A stretch of DNA of 64,000 nt. Origin: Candidatus Kuenenia stuttgartensis. Lineage in GTDB: Bacteria; Planctomycetota; Phycisphaerae; Phycisphaerales; SM1A02. Where the stretch lies: NCBI GenBank assembly GCA_945902075.1, contig CAMDMA010000005.1, positions 1 through 64,000 of the forward strand. The letters are read 5' to 3'. Below the pieces are notes generated by a model. That model was not told where the DNA came from. It saw nothing but the letters and a program-made list of their open reading frames with translations, and made no database searches. A program made the translations under genes and the position numbers. Shown piece after piece: positions 7,825 through 16,460 of the stretch (positions are counted from its first letter, which is position 1; each line of letters opens with the position of its first letter).

Positions 7825-8988
7825 ATGGCAAAGAAAACAACAACTCCCGCACCTCGCGCGAATTCGATTTCCGCAGCGATGGAAGGTCGAATCAAGGCGC
7901 GCGACGCGGCAACGCAGCAGAAGATCCTCGCACTCGCAACAGAGATTGCCCGAAGATCACTCAGTGGGCACGAGCCGATGGTTCGGATCCCAGCGCGAAC
8001 CAAGTCGAACACGATTTGGAACAAGAAGCGCGGCATCCTCGAGATGGGTGACGCTGCGGCGGAACGCCCACTTTTCGACTTAAAAACCGCAAAGCAGTTC
8101 ATGCAGACGATGCTGCACGCAAGCACGATCAAGGATCTGATTGAGGCACAAAAGACGAGTTCGCTCCGCGGTGTTTTTTACAAAGCGAAGCACACCGTCG
8201 CAGGAACCAAAGAAAATACCTTCGACACGCAGGATGAATCTGACCCGATCCTCGAGGACCTTGAGGTCGCGCTCGGCGCTCTCCGCGAGGAGCTCCACGT
8301 GTTTGCAGAAAACCGTGGTTCAATGGTCGGCAATATCACGATCGTGGATCGTGGCGACGAAATCGATTGTCGACGTATGGGCTCGGGCGGTTATGCGTTG
8401 CCATCGATTGTCGAGCCAGACATCATCCAATTCAAGAAGTGCGAGGCAAAGTTTGTGTTGCACGTCGAGAAAGGTACGGTCTGGAATCGCTTCAACGAAG
8501 ATCGATTTTGGGAGAAGCACAATTGCATTCTCACGCACGGCGCGGGGCAACCTCCGCGTGGATGTCGGCGGCTTCTCCAGAGGCTGAGTCAGGAGCTCAA
8601 TCTGCCGATTATCTGCGTGCTCGACAATGATCCTTGGGGGCACTACATCTACAGCGTCATCAAGCAGGGCTCGATCTCGTTGGCATTTGAGAGTTCGCGT
8701 TTGGCGATTCCGAAAGCGAAGTTTCTCGGCATTCGCGCGAAGGATTTCCGAGAATGCGGTCTCGATGATGCGGTGAAGATTGATCTCACTGACAACGACA
8801 TCAAGCGCGCAGGTGAGATTGCAGCCTACCCATGGTTTGAAAGTCACAAGGGTTGGCAACGCGAGATTGACGGCCTCCTGAAAAACGGCTTCAAGATGGA
8901 GGTCGAGTCGCTCATCACCAAAGATATCTCCTACGTGAGCGAAACCTACGTACCAGAGCGCCTCAAGGCGAAAGACTGGTTGGAGTAA
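7825..8988 (+). CDS. top6A: DNA topoisomerase VI subunit A (Spo11-like cleavage subunit)
   Basis: The 387-aa catalytic subunit forms the 5'-phosphotyrosyl link to DNA. The winged-helix active site reads TSSLRGVFYK, placing the catalytic tyrosine at residue 119. The TOPRIM metal site is complete: HVEKG (Glu215) and LDNDPWGHYIY (Asp267 and Asp269). Length matches archaeal and plant Top6A/Spo11 (360-400 aa). ATG 7825 has GGAG 6 nt upstream. It is the second gene of the top6B-top6A operon and converges on a histidine kinase gene with an 18-bp gap. With both subunits intact, a functional enzyme is expected. Confidence 0.96.
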   Translation: MAKKTTTPAPRANSISAAMEGRIKARDAATQQKILALATEIARRSLSGHEPMVRIPARTKSNTIWNKKRGILEMGDAAAERPLFDLKTAKQFMQTMLHASTIKDLIEAQKTSSLRGVFYKAKHTVAGTKENTFDTQDESDPILEDLEVALGALREELHVFAENRGSMVGNITIVDRGDEIDCRRMGSGGYALPSIVEPDIIQFKKCEAKFVLHVEKGTVWNRFNEDRFWEKHNCILTHGAGQPPRGCRRLLQRLSQELNLPIICVLDNDPWGHYIYSVIKQGSISLAFESSRLAIPKAKFLGIRAKDFRECGLDDAVKIDLTDNDIKRAGEIAAYPWFESHKGWQREIDGLLKNGFKMEVESLITKDISYVSETYVPERLKAKDWLE

Positions 8989-9009
8989 CGCGCGAACACG
9001 GTCGCGTTA
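8986..9009. other. Small inverted repeat spanning both convergent stop codons
   Basis: TAACGCG (containing the top6A stop) pairs with CGCGTTA (containing the stop of the opposing kinase gene) across a 10-nt loop. The symmetry is exact for 7 bp, but there is no T-run on either side, so termination activity is doubtful. Confidence 0.4.
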
Positions 9010-9951
9010 GTGCTCGATCGATTCAGCGCGACGGAAGAGGCGGTCGAGTACCGTCTTGCGTGCGACGTCGTCCGCGCCTTCTGTCTGGCTCGCAGTTGGT
9101 CCGGCAACCGGAAGCCGGACCGTGAAATCGCTCCCGCGGCCGGGCTCGGAGTGAAGTTCGATCCGACCTCCATGCTCCTCGACGATGCGACGAGTGACGG
9201 CGAGTCCGAGGCCCGTCCCGCCCTTTCGGCCGGTGACATAGGGTCTAAAAATTTCGGCATGCCTTTCCGCGGGAATCCCGGGACCCGTGTCGATCACATG
9301 GATGGCGATCTCCTCGGGCTCCAGAGTCTTCGAAGCCCTTTGGACTTGCGGTACAACGCGTTCGAGCCTGATGAGGAGTTCCCGTCCTGGTGCGTCTACG
9401 CTTCCCATTGCTTGTGTCGCATTGATCATCAAATTGAGCAGCGCCTGTTTCACGAGCGCGGGGTCTACGCGCGCAACCGTTGCAGTCGCGGGGAGGTCGG
9501 AGCGCAGTGTGACTTGTTGGAGCAAGCATTGCGGACGGTAAAAGTCGACGAGTTCTTCGATGATCTCGCGGAGATCGCACTCGATGGGCGCGAGTTTGAT
9601 GCGGCCGGCGAAGCGCAGAAAGTCGTTAAGGATATTGGCGAGCCGGGTCGATTCACGACTGACGGTTTCTACTCGGCGGACAAGCATCAAACGTTCATCT
9701 TCGGGAAGCGCAGATTCGCTGATCGCCTCACTCGCAAGTTGTACGTTCAAACCAATCGTTGAGAGCGGATTCTTGATCTCGTGCGCAAGCCCTGCAGTCA
9801 ACGCACCGAGTTCAGCGAGTCGCTCTTGACGCCGCGCGCGCGCCTCTGCGGCGCGCAGGCGCACGATTCGCCGTGTGATGGCGCTCGCGGCAACCAACAG
9901 CGCAAGTGCGCCGCCGACGAGTCCGCCGATGAGGAAAGATGCCCACTCCAT
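9007..9951 (-). CDS. Membrane sensor histidine kinase
   Basis: The 314-aa protein has one N-terminal membrane helix (residues 5-25) and no large sensor domain. A dimerisation/phospho-acceptor domain follows, with H-box LAHEIKNPLS (His57). The HATPase has N-box NLMINATQAM, G1 box VIDTGPGIP and G2 box GTGLGLAVTRR. It should autophosphorylate and pass the phosphate to a response regulator, but none is encoded nearby, so the partner is unknown. The lack of an extracytoplasmic loop suggests sensing within the membrane or through another protein. Start is ATG 9951. The gene runs toward top6A. Confidence 0.92.
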   Translation of the reverse strand: MEWASFLIGGLVGGALALLVAASAITRRIVRLRAAEARARRQERLAELGALTAGLAHEIKNPLSTIGLNVQLASEAISESALPEDERLMLVRRVETVSRESTRLANILNDFLRFAGRIKLAPIECDLREIIEELVDFYRPQCLLQQVTLRSDLPATATVARVDPALVKQALLNLMINATQAMGSVDAPGRELLIRLERVVPQVQRASKTLEPEEIAIHVIDTGPGIPAERHAEIFRPYVTGRKGGTGLGLAVTRRIVEEHGGRIELHSEPGRGSDFTVRLPVAGPTASQTEGADDVARKTVLDRLFRRAESIEH

Positions 9952-9998
9952 GACAACGAGCGTATCAAGTGAGGCAGATGAACCGCGGCGCGTGGGCT

Positions 9999-10283
9999 TT
10001 AGCTCGCGGTGCGTGGGCTTCGGCTATTCGGCCGCTCGGCCGGCGGTACGCGCGAGCCGAGTGACTTCGCGTGTGTTGCTGACCAGCCTTTGTCCCCATC
10101 ATTCGCTGAGTACGACACGCGCTCTCCATCGCGGAGTGCGCGGAAACCCTCGTGCTGCTCGATCACCGAGAAGTGCACGAAGATGTCCTGTCCCTCTGGT
10201 CCAACGATAAAGCCGAACCCTTTACGGGCGTCGAACCACTTGACAACCCCTTCGACCTCACTGAGCGTCTGCGTTTCTGCCAT
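9999..10283 (-). CDS. Cold-shock-domain protein (CspA family) with a C-terminal extension
   Basis: The first 70 residues form a cold-shock domain that binds single-stranded nucleic acid: GVVKWFDARKGFGFIV contains RNP1 and DIFVHFSVIE contains RNP2. A basic, Ser/Pro/Arg-rich tail of about 20 residues extends beyond the usual 65-70 aa. ATG 10283 has GGAG 7 nt upstream. A sigma-70-like promoter about 75 nt upstream would give a leader able to form small hairpins, as in other csp genes. Likely role: RNA chaperone. Confidence 0.93.
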   Translation of the reverse strand: MAETQTLSEVEGVVKWFDARKGFGFIVGPEGQDIFVHFSVIEQHEGFRALRDGERVSYSANDGDKGWSATHAKSLGSRVPPAERPNSRSPRTAS

Positions 10284-10358
10284 CACCGGGCTCCATCATG
10301 ATCATCGAGGAGCTTGCGCTCCCGTGGTTCGAACTAGCGGGGACGAGCCCGCAGGTTT

Positions 10359-10387
10359 ATTGTGCGTCCGGATTGCCGAAGGTGCAA
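10359..10387 (-). promoter_or_regulatory. Predicted sigma-70 promoter for the cold-shock gene
   Basis: On the minus strand TTGCAC (-35) and CACAAT (-10) are separated by exactly 17 nt; each matches 4 or 5 of 6 consensus bases. The expected transcript has a leader of about 70 nt before the cold-shock ATG, containing a GCGGG/CCCGC hairpin. This is a prediction by eye only. Confidence 0.4.
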
Positions 10388-10426
10388 GCGCAACCCAATC
10401 TTCACGGCGGAAACCTTGAAAAACAA

Positions 10427-10459
10427 ACGCGGGAGCGGCGAATTGTGCCGCTCCCGCGT
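10427..10459 (-). terminator. Rho-independent terminator after pnp
   Basis: A 13-bp perfect stem (ACGCGGGAGCGGC / GCCGCTCCCGCGT) with a 7-nt loop lies about 55 bp past the pnp stop. On the minus strand it is followed by TTGTTTTTC, a good U-tract. Confidence 0.85.
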
Positions 10460-10512
10460 GGAGCTTTTTAAGCGTAAGTGCTGCTGTTCCGAGCACTTCA
10501 CGTCGAGTTGAC

Positions 10513-12666
10513 TCAGACTCGCGCAGTGGCCTCTGGCGCTGGGAGCATTGCCTTGCGCGAAAGTTTGATGCGGCCGTTGTCGTCGATGTTGATCACCTTC
10601 ACGGTGACGACGTCGCCAACCTTGACCTGCTCATCGACCTTCTTGACAAAGCCGTGGGCAAGTTCGCTGACGTGAACCATGCCGTCTGTGCCTGGCGCGA
10701 GCTCAACGAAGCAGCCGAACTCCTTAATCGCCACGACTTTGCCGGTGTAGACCGCGCCGATGCGGATCTCCGCACCGAGGGCTTCGACCGCAGCCTTGGC
10801 CTGCGCAGCCTTTTCAGCATTCGAGCATGCGATGAAGACCGTTCCGTCTTCCTCGACATTGATCGTGGCGCCGGTGGCCTCCTGAATGCCGCGAATCGTC
10901 TTGCCTCCCGGTCCGATGAGCTTGCCAATCTTCTCCGGATCGATCTTGACGATCGTGATGCGCGGAGCAAGCGGGGAAATGTCGGCGCGGGGAGCCGCGA
11001 TGACCTTCTCCATCTCGGCGATGATGTGCAGTCGGCCTTCCTTTGCCTGGGTAAAAATCTTCTCGATCTCGGCGACGGAGAGGCCCCGCGCCTTCAGGTC
11101 AAGCTGGATTCCAGTGATGCCCTCGCGGGTGCCGGAGACCTTGAAGTCCATCTCGCCGAAGAAGTCTTCCTCACCAATGATGTCGGTGACGTGGGTCACC
11201 TTGCCATCAGTGTCGGTGAAGCGTCCGACCGAGATTCCAGCGCAGGTATTGCGGATCGGGACGCCTGCGTCCATGAGCGCGAGGCAGCCACCGCACACGC
11301 TCGCCATCGACGACGAGCCGTTCGACTCAGTGATGTCGCTGACAAGGCGAATGGTGTACGGGAAGTCTTCGCTGGTCGGGAGGATGCCAAGGAGCGATCG
11401 CTCGGCGAGCGCGCCGTGACCGATCTCGCGACGGCCCGGTCCCATGATGCGGCCAGCTTCGCCGGTGCAGAAGGGTGGAAAGTTGTAGTGGAGGTAGAAC
11501 TTCTTCGCGTATTCAGCGAGGAGGCCATCGACGATTTGCTCGTCCTTGACAGTGCCGAGCGTGCAGGTGACAAGCGACTGCGTCTCTCCGCGCTGGAAGA
11601 ACGCAGAGCCGTGCGTGCGTGGGAAGACCTCGACCGACATGTCGAGGTCGCGGATTTGATTGAGCTTGCGGCCATCGGCGCGGATGGAGTGCTGGGCCAC
11701 GAGGTAGTGCGTGACCTTCTTCTCAAGAATGCGGAACGCTTCTTTTGCCTGCTTCAACTTCTTCTCAGCGGCCATGTGCTCGGAGTAGCTGATGCCTTCT
11801 GGAATCGCGAAGTGACCCTTGAGAAGCTCGCCCTTGATCGCATCGACCGCGGCGTTGCGCTCCTTCTTCCCGTGGATCTTGCGTGCCTCGACCAGGCGGT
11901 CGTAGGCAATCTCTTTCACCTTCTTGGTGATTTCGTCGCTCGGGGTCGTAAGTTCACCCATGCGAACAGCCGGCGCGCCGCACTTCACGCGAAGTTCTTC
12001 GATCATTTCGAGGATCGGCTTGATGCCTTCCTCGTAACCGAAGTTGATCGCGCGGACCATCGTGGCCTCGTCGACTTCGGCGGCGCCGACTTCAATCATG
12101 TTGATGCCGTCCTTGTGTCCGGACAGCACGAGATCGAGATCGCTGAATTCCATCTGCGCCTGGGTCGGATTCACGACAAAGCGTTCGCCTTGTTCAGTGA
12201 TGATGCGGCCAACGCGAACCGTTGCGACCGGGCCTTGGTAGGGCGCATCGGTGATGTAGAGCGCGGCGGACGCTGCGGTGCAGGCGATGACGTCCGCGTC
12301 ATTCTGTCCGTCATGGCTCATGACCCATGCTTGAAGCTGAATCTCGTCGCAGAAGCCATCGGGAAAGAGTGGGCGGATCGGACGATCGATCATGCGCATC
12401 GTCAAAACTTCCTTCTCATTCGGCTGGCCTTCACGCTTGCGGAAGCCGCCGGGGAACTTGCCCGCAGCACCGGTTTTTTCGCGGTAGTCGCAGGTGAGTG
12501 GGAAGAAGTCGATACCCATGCGGGGATCGGCGCGGACGCAGGTCGCAAGGACGCAGGTTTCTGCGTAGGTTGCCATGACCGAACCGCTTGCAAGTTTGGC
12601 AACGCGTCCGGTTTCAAAGCGGAGCGTGCGCCCGCCGATGGTCTTCTCAACGATGGTGACTGGCAT
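10513..12666 (-). CDS. pnp: Polyribonucleotide nucleotidyltransferase (PNPase)
   Basis: The 717-aa enzyme degrades RNA 3'-5' by phosphorolysis and takes part in mRNA decay. Two RNase PH domains flank a helical domain. The second carries the conserved FPRTHGSAFFQRGETQSL and GPGRREIGHGALAERSL blocks. A KH domain (KIGKLIGPGGKTIRGIQ) and a C-terminal S1 domain (GKVVAIKEFGCFVELAPGTDG) complete the standard architecture, and length is typical (about 700-720 aa). ATG 12666 has AGGAG a few nt upstream. It follows rpsO by about 200 bp, the conserved rpsO-pnp order, with a strong hairpin in between, and ends in a clear terminator. Confidence 0.98.
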   Translation of the reverse strand: MPVTIVEKTIGGRTLRFETGRVAKLASGSVMATYAETCVLATCVRADPRMGIDFFPLTCDYREKTGAAGKFPGGFRKREGQPNEKEVLTMRMIDRPIRPLFPDGFCDEIQLQAWVMSHDGQNDADVIACTAASAALYITDAPYQGPVATVRVGRIITEQGERFVVNPTQAQMEFSDLDLVLSGHKDGINMIEVGAAEVDEATMVRAINFGYEEGIKPILEMIEELRVKCGAPAVRMGELTTPSDEITKKVKEIAYDRLVEARKIHGKKERNAAVDAIKGELLKGHFAIPEGISYSEHMAAEKKLKQAKEAFRILEKKVTHYLVAQHSIRADGRKLNQIRDLDMSVEVFPRTHGSAFFQRGETQSLVTCTLGTVKDEQIVDGLLAEYAKKFYLHYNFPPFCTGEAGRIMGPGRREIGHGALAERSLLGILPTSEDFPYTIRLVSDITESNGSSSMASVCGGCLALMDAGVPIRNTCAGISVGRFTDTDGKVTHVTDIIGEEDFFGEMDFKVSGTREGITGIQLDLKARGLSVAEIEKIFTQAKEGRLHIIAEMEKVIAAPRADISPLAPRITIVKIDPEKIGKLIGPGGKTIRGIQEATGATINVEEDGTVFIACSNAEKAAQAKAAVEALGAEIRIGAVYTGKVVAIKEFGCFVELAPGTDGMVHVSELAHGFVKKVDEQVKVGDVVTVKVINIDDNGRIKLSRKAMLPAPEATARV

Positions 12667-12744
12667 AGAAATCTCCTGATGCCGCGAAGATTCGCGGGAT
12701 GGGCGCTTCGTGCGCCCGGTTTTGGGGAATTGAAAAGTTGTGGA

Positions 12745-12779
12745 GCGCCGGAGTCATATCAAAGACACAACTCCGGCGC
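12745..12779 (-). promoter_or_regulatory. Hairpin in the rpsO-pnp intergenic region (possible processing site or attenuator)
   Basis: A perfect 10-bp stem (GCGCCGGAGT / ACTCCGGCGC) with a 15-nt loop lies between rpsO and pnp. There is no T-run directly after it on the minus strand, so it resembles a structured processing element more than a terminator. In Escherichia coli the pnp leader is cut in a hairpin by RNase III and PNPase then represses its own message; the same role here is inference. Confidence 0.5.
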
Positions 12780-12864
12780 GTTGCGCCGCGGATGCGGGCG
12801 TGCATGCGTGCGGACGAGCCGCGACAAATCAGCACATGCGACCGCGATCGCGGCGCGTGAACGA

Positions 12865-13116
12865 TTACTTGCGGAGGCCGAGCCGCTTGATGAGGCCGAG
12901 GTAGCCTTCGCGATTGGTGGACGCGAGGTACTTCAGCAGGCTGTTGCGCTTGCCGACAAGCAGCAGCAAACCGCGGCGGGACGCGTGGTCCTTCTTGTGT
13001 GCGCGGAAGTGGTCCTGCAGTTCCGCGATGCGCACGGTGATAGCCGCGATCTGCACTTCGGTGGAACCGGTGTCGGTGGCATGGTGACGGCTGGCTTCGA
13101 CGATCTGGTTGCTCAT
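12865..13116 (-). CDS. rpsO: 30S ribosomal protein S15
   Basis: The 83-aa protein binds 16S rRNA in the central domain of the small subunit. It contains the family core [37 protein letters not shown] and the C-terminal LIKRLGLRK. It is a few residues shorter at the N-terminus than the usual 88-89 aa. Start ATG 13116 (MSNQIVEAS) fits the family; the 30 residues of open frame upstream do not. It is the first gene of the rpsO-pnp pair. Confidence 0.97.
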   Translation of the reverse strand: MSNQIVEASRHHATDTGSTEVQIAAITVRIAELQDHFRAHKKDHASRRGLLLLVGKRNSLLKYLASTNREGYLGLIKRLGLRK

Positions 13117-13328
13117 GATTTTTCTTTCAAGCGGCATTCCCGCCGCCAATCTCCTACGGGTTGAAGAGGATCGGAGAGGATACAGGAGGCTGCATGTCTG
13201 ACGCAAGGGGGATGAAGGGTGAGTCGTCGGACTGAGGGAAGTGGTTCTCGGAACCTTTCTCGTCCTCGCCCAATACCCGGAGCCGTGAGGACTCAGGCTT
13301 TGTCTATTCTCCGCGCTTCGCCCTTCCG

Positions 13329-14990
13329 ATGCCCGACGAGGATGCCATGACTGTAACTGCCACGATGCTTGAAACCAAGACCGCCGAGTACCTCGCCGAG
13401 GCGGCGAAGATCGAGGAGGGCGGCGGTCTATCGGGGATCGAGCGCCAACATCGCAATGGTCGACTGACCGCGCGTGAGCGGTTGGCGCTGCTTGCCGATG
13501 CGGGTGCGAGGTCGATGGAATGCGGGCTCTTCAGCGCGTGGGGGATGTACCGGGAGTACGGCGGTGCGCCGTCCGCGGGCGTTGTAACCAGCATCACTGA
13601 GGTCGATGGCAGGCTGACGATGGTGATCGCCAACGACGCGACCGTGAAGGCGGGTGCGTTTTTTCCAATGACCTGCAAGAAGATCATTCGTGCGCAGATG
13701 ATCGCAGAGCGCGCACGATTACCGTTGCTCTATCTCGTCGACAGCGCAGGAGTTTTTCTCCCACTCCAAGAGGATGTTTTTCCCGACACCGATGACTTCG
13801 GTCGCATCTTTCGCAACAACGCCGTGATCAGTGCACAGGGAATTCCGCAGATCGCCGCGATCATGGGAAACTGCGTTGCAGGTGGCGGCTATCTGCCTGT
13901 GCTGTGTGACACGCTTCTCATGACTGAGGGTAGTGGTCTTTATCTCGCAGGTCCCGCGCTCGTAAAGGCGGCGATTGGGCAGGAAGTTTCGAGCGAGGAA
14001 CTCGGTGGCGCGGAGATGCACGCACAGATCTCCGGGACCATCGATTTCCGCGAAAAGGATGATCCTGCGTGTATCAGCCGATTGCGTCGAGTTTTTTCTG
14101 CGGTGCGAACAGCTCCGCCGAAAGCAAGAGCGCCATTTGCGGTGGTTGAACCGCAGCGGCCGAGCGCGGATGTCGCCAAGGTTTTTCGCAGCGAAGCTGG
14201 TTCGCAATACGACATGGTGGAACTTCTCTCCTGCATCGTCGATGCGGATAGTTTCGACGAGTATCGCCGCGAGTTTGGCTGTTCTCTTGTGTGCGGCTAT
14301 GCGCGCATTGGTGGATTTCCGTGCGGCATTGTCGCGAATCAAAAGAAGTTGACGCAGCGGAAACTGCCCGGCGGCAAGGCCGGACCATCGAGCGCGACAA
14401 ACATGCCCGCGGTCATTTATGACGACAGCGCCGACAAGAGCGCGCGATTCATTATGGACTGTAATCAGAAGGGCATTCCGATCATCTTTGTGACCGACAC
14501 CACAGGGTTCATGGTCGGGCGCGATAGCGAGCAAGGTGGAATCATCCGCGCGGGTGCGAAGATGGTGAACGCCATGGCAAACTGCGTCGTGCCCAAGATT
14601 TCGCTTGTAGTCGGTGGTTCATTCGGTGCTGGGAATTACGCGATGTGTGGACGCGCATTCGATCCCTTGCTCACACTCGCGTGGCCCGGGGCACGCTTTG
14701 CGGTGATGGGTGCAGCACAGGCTGCGGGGACGCTGCTTTCGATTGATCTCGCAGCCCGGGAGCGGAAGGGCGAGAAGGTCGATGATGTCATGCGCAAGCA
14801 ATTGCTCGACGCCATCACGGCGAGTTACACCGAACAACAAGACATTCGCTACGCGGCAAGCCGCGGTTGGGTTGATCGCATCATCGATCCGAAGGACACG
14901 CGTGATGAACTCGTCCTTGCGCTCGCCGTGGCTGCGCAGGCCCCGATTGCGCCGACAGGTTCATTCCGCACCGGAGTGCTTCAGACGTGA
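13329..14990 (+). CDS. Acyl-CoA carboxylase carboxyltransferase (beta) subunit, methylcrotonyl/propionyl-CoA type
   Basis: The 553-aa product has the two crotonase-fold halves of biotin-dependent carboxyltransferases. Conserved blocks include [89 protein letters not shown] and, in the second half, [15 protein letters not shown] and [16 protein letters not shown]. The pattern is closest to methylcrotonyl-CoA carboxylase beta (leucine breakdown), though propionyl- or geranyl-CoA specificity cannot be excluded. A second ATG at 13347 (MTVTATML) is an alternative start. No biotin carboxylase/carrier subunit lies nearby, so it must be encoded elsewhere. Confidence 0.92.
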   Translation: MPDEDAMTVTATMLETKTAEYLAEAAKIEEGGGLSGIERQHRNGRLTARERLALLADAGARSMECGLFSAWGMYREYGGAPSAGVVTSITEVDGRLTMVIANDATVKAGAFFPMTCKKIIRAQMIAERARLPLLYLVDSAGVFLPLQEDVFPDTDDFGRIFRNNAVISAQGIPQIAAIMGNCVAGGGYLPVLCDTLLMTEGSGLYLAGPALVKAAIGQEVSSEELGGAEMHAQISGTIDFREKDDPACISRLRRVFSAVRTAPPKARAPFAVVEPQRPSADVAKVFRSEAGSQYDMVELLSCIVDADSFDEYRREFGCSLVCGYARIGGFPCGIVANQKKLTQRKLPGGKAGPSSATNMPAVIYDDSADKSARFIMDCNQKGIPIIFVTDTTGFMVGRDSEQGGIIRAGAKMVNAMANCVVPKISLVVGGSFGAGNYAMCGRAFDPLLTLAWPGARFAVMGAAQAAGTLLSIDLAARERKGEKVDDVMRKQLLDAITASYTEQQDIRYAASRGWVDRIIDPKDTRDELVLALAVAAQAPIAPTGSFRTGVLQT

Positions 14991-14993
14991 GCA

Positions 14994-15773
14994 TCATCCG
15001 CGTCGGCGACGACTGACAACGAGTGCCGCAGCGGCCAATAGAGCGAATGGGCCGGGCGTCGGAACGGTGGCGAACTCGATCTCGAGTCGCGGAACAATTC
15101 CGCCTTCTGCTCCGCTGTCCGCGCTGTCGAAGCGTCGTGCCGTGCCCGCGGCCGACTCGTCGCCGAGGATGAACCAACCGAGATTCTGCGACGGATTCTG
15201 CGCGAAATTGCGCACATCATCGAGAAGCCCGGCCGAAGTCCAGGTGTAGAGCCCGAGCGCCTGTGTGGCGACGGATGCGCTTGCGGTCGTCGCGAAGTCG
15301 CCACCGACGATCTGCCACGGAGTTCCGCCGCCTGCTCCGTCGGAAGTCGAGTGCGTCCACGTGCAGTCGCCGATGAGCGTTGGTGCGCCGAGGCTTTCAG
15401 TATCTGTTGGATCGGTCGCGCCTGTCGTCCAGCCTTGGAGGGCTCGGTGGAGCGATACCGAACGTGCGAGACCAGACGAATTCGCTTGGCTGAGGTTCAT
15501 GATGAGGCGCACGGAAGTGATCTCGGCGCCGTTCGGGAGTACCGCGGCGACATCGAAATACGTCAGCGCACGTCGGACGAGGTTTTGGTTCGTTCGGCCC
15601 GCAAAGAGGTAGCGACCGGCGCCATTCGCGGCGTTGCCGTCATTCGACTCATACAGCGTGGCGTCACGCGTGGCAAAGATGGACACGGTGTCAGCGTGCG
15701 CCATGCCAGCAAACGTCGTCGCCGTCGCGATCATGCCGCCGAGAAGCCTGTCAACGCCTGCCGTTCCGCTCAT
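14994..15773 (-). CDS. Secreted DNRLRE-type protein with a C-terminal sorting-like tail
   Basis: The 259-aa product begins with a weak signal peptide (IATATTFAGMAHA). It then shows the DNRLRE-domain pattern: TVSIFATRDATLYE, RRALTYFDVAAVLPNGAEITSVRL and SVSLHRALQGW, ending FILGDESAAGTARRFDS and RLEIEF. This beta-sandwich is common in surface proteins of environmental bacteria. The last 22 residues (PTPGP, a hydrophobic stretch, then VSRRRRG) look like a PEP/MYXO-CTERM-type anchoring signal. ATG 15773 has GGAGG 7 nt upstream. It converges with the carboxylase gene after 3 bp. A surface or extracellular role is inferred. Confidence 0.75.
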   Translation of the reverse strand: MSGTAGVDRLLGGMIATATTFAGMAHADTVSIFATRDATLYESNDGNAANGAGRYLFAGRTNQNLVRRALTYFDVAAVLPNGAEITSVRLIMNLSQANSSGLARSVSLHRALQGWTTGATDPTDTESLGAPTLIGDCTWTHSTSDGAGGGTPWQIVGGDFATTASASVATQALGLYTWTSAGLLDDVRNFAQNPSQNLGWFILGDESAAGTARRFDSADSGAEGGIVPRLEIEFATVPTPGPFALLAAAALVVSRRRRG

Positions 15774-15837
15774 ATCTGTCCTCCGCGCGATAGCCTGTCA
15801 GGGCTTTCCGCTTCGGCAAGGCAACGGAGGTCGAAAC

Positions 15838-16431
15838 ATGCAGAAACTTGTCATCGCCACATCGAACCCGCACAAGGTAGACGAGATTTCTGCCGTTCTC
15901 GGACAACTCGGGGTGCGATGCGCTCCGCTTGGTCGCACCGACATCCCGGAGCCTGTGGAAGATGGTGCAACGTTTGAAGAAAATGCGCGCATCAAGGCCG
16001 TCGCGTACGCCCGTGCATTGGGTGCCATGGTGCTCGCCGACGATTCTGGTCTTGAGGTGGATGCGCTCGGTGGCGCGCCTGGTGTGCATAGTGCGCGATA
16101 CGCCGGTCTTGGCGTGACACGCGCGGAACGAGATGCTGCCAACAATGCGCGGCTTCTCGAGGAACTTCAAGGTGTGCCTGATTCCGCGAGAGCTGCGCGC
16201 TTCGTGTGTGTGCTTTGTATCGCTGATGCGTCGGGTGTGATCCATGCGGAGACGAGAGGGCACTTTGAAGGTCGCATCGGACATAGGCCGCGTGGATCAA
16301 ACGGATTCGGCTACGACCCACTGCTTGTTCTCGCCGACGGTCGGACCAGTGCCGAACTCACCGAAACTGAGAAGAATGCGCGCAGTCACCGTGGCGAAGC
16401 ACTACGAGCACTTTCGAAGTTGCTGCGATAG
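15838..16431 (+). CDS. rdgB: RdgB/HAM1 family non-canonical purine NTP pyrophosphatase
   Basis: The 197-aa enzyme hydrolyses ITP, dITP and XTP to the monophosphate, keeping deaminated purines out of nucleic acids. It has the N-terminal VIATSNPHKVDEI, the ADDSGLEVDALGGAPGVHSARYAG-type core with the metal-binding acidic residues, and GSNGFGYDPLLVL followed by LTETEKNARSHRGEALRAL. Length is standard. ATG 15838 has GGAGG 8 nt upstream; longer starts would run antisense into the secreted-protein gene. It is divergent from that gene and convergent with the YkgJ-type gene. Confidence 0.96.
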   Translation: MQKLVIATSNPHKVDEISAVLGQLGVRCAPLGRTDIPEPVEDGATFEENARIKAVAYARALGAMVLADDSGLEVDALGGAPGVHSARYAGLGVTRAERDAANNARLLEELQGVPDSARAARFVCVLCIADASGVIHAETRGHFEGRIGHRPRGSNGFGYDPLLVLADGRTSAELTETEKNARSHRGEALRALSKLLR

Positions 16432-16460
16432 CGTGCGCTGCGCGCATCAGGATTGCGCGT

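Noticed and set aside
10320-10345. tRNA-like TTCGAAC sequence near the cold-shock gene
   Set aside because: The sequence around it does not fold into T, anticodon and acceptor stems on either strand; it lies in the predicted leader of the cold-shock gene.
10654-13164. Plus-strand open frame of more than 800 codons opposite pnp and rpsO
   Set aside because: It is exactly antisense to two confidently identified genes, is rich in Asp/Arg/Leu/Ala as expected of the reverse frame of GC-rich coding DNA, and matches no family.
13719-14534. Minus-strand open frame of 271 codons opposite the carboxyltransferase gene
   Set aside because: Antisense to strongly conserved motifs; no family.
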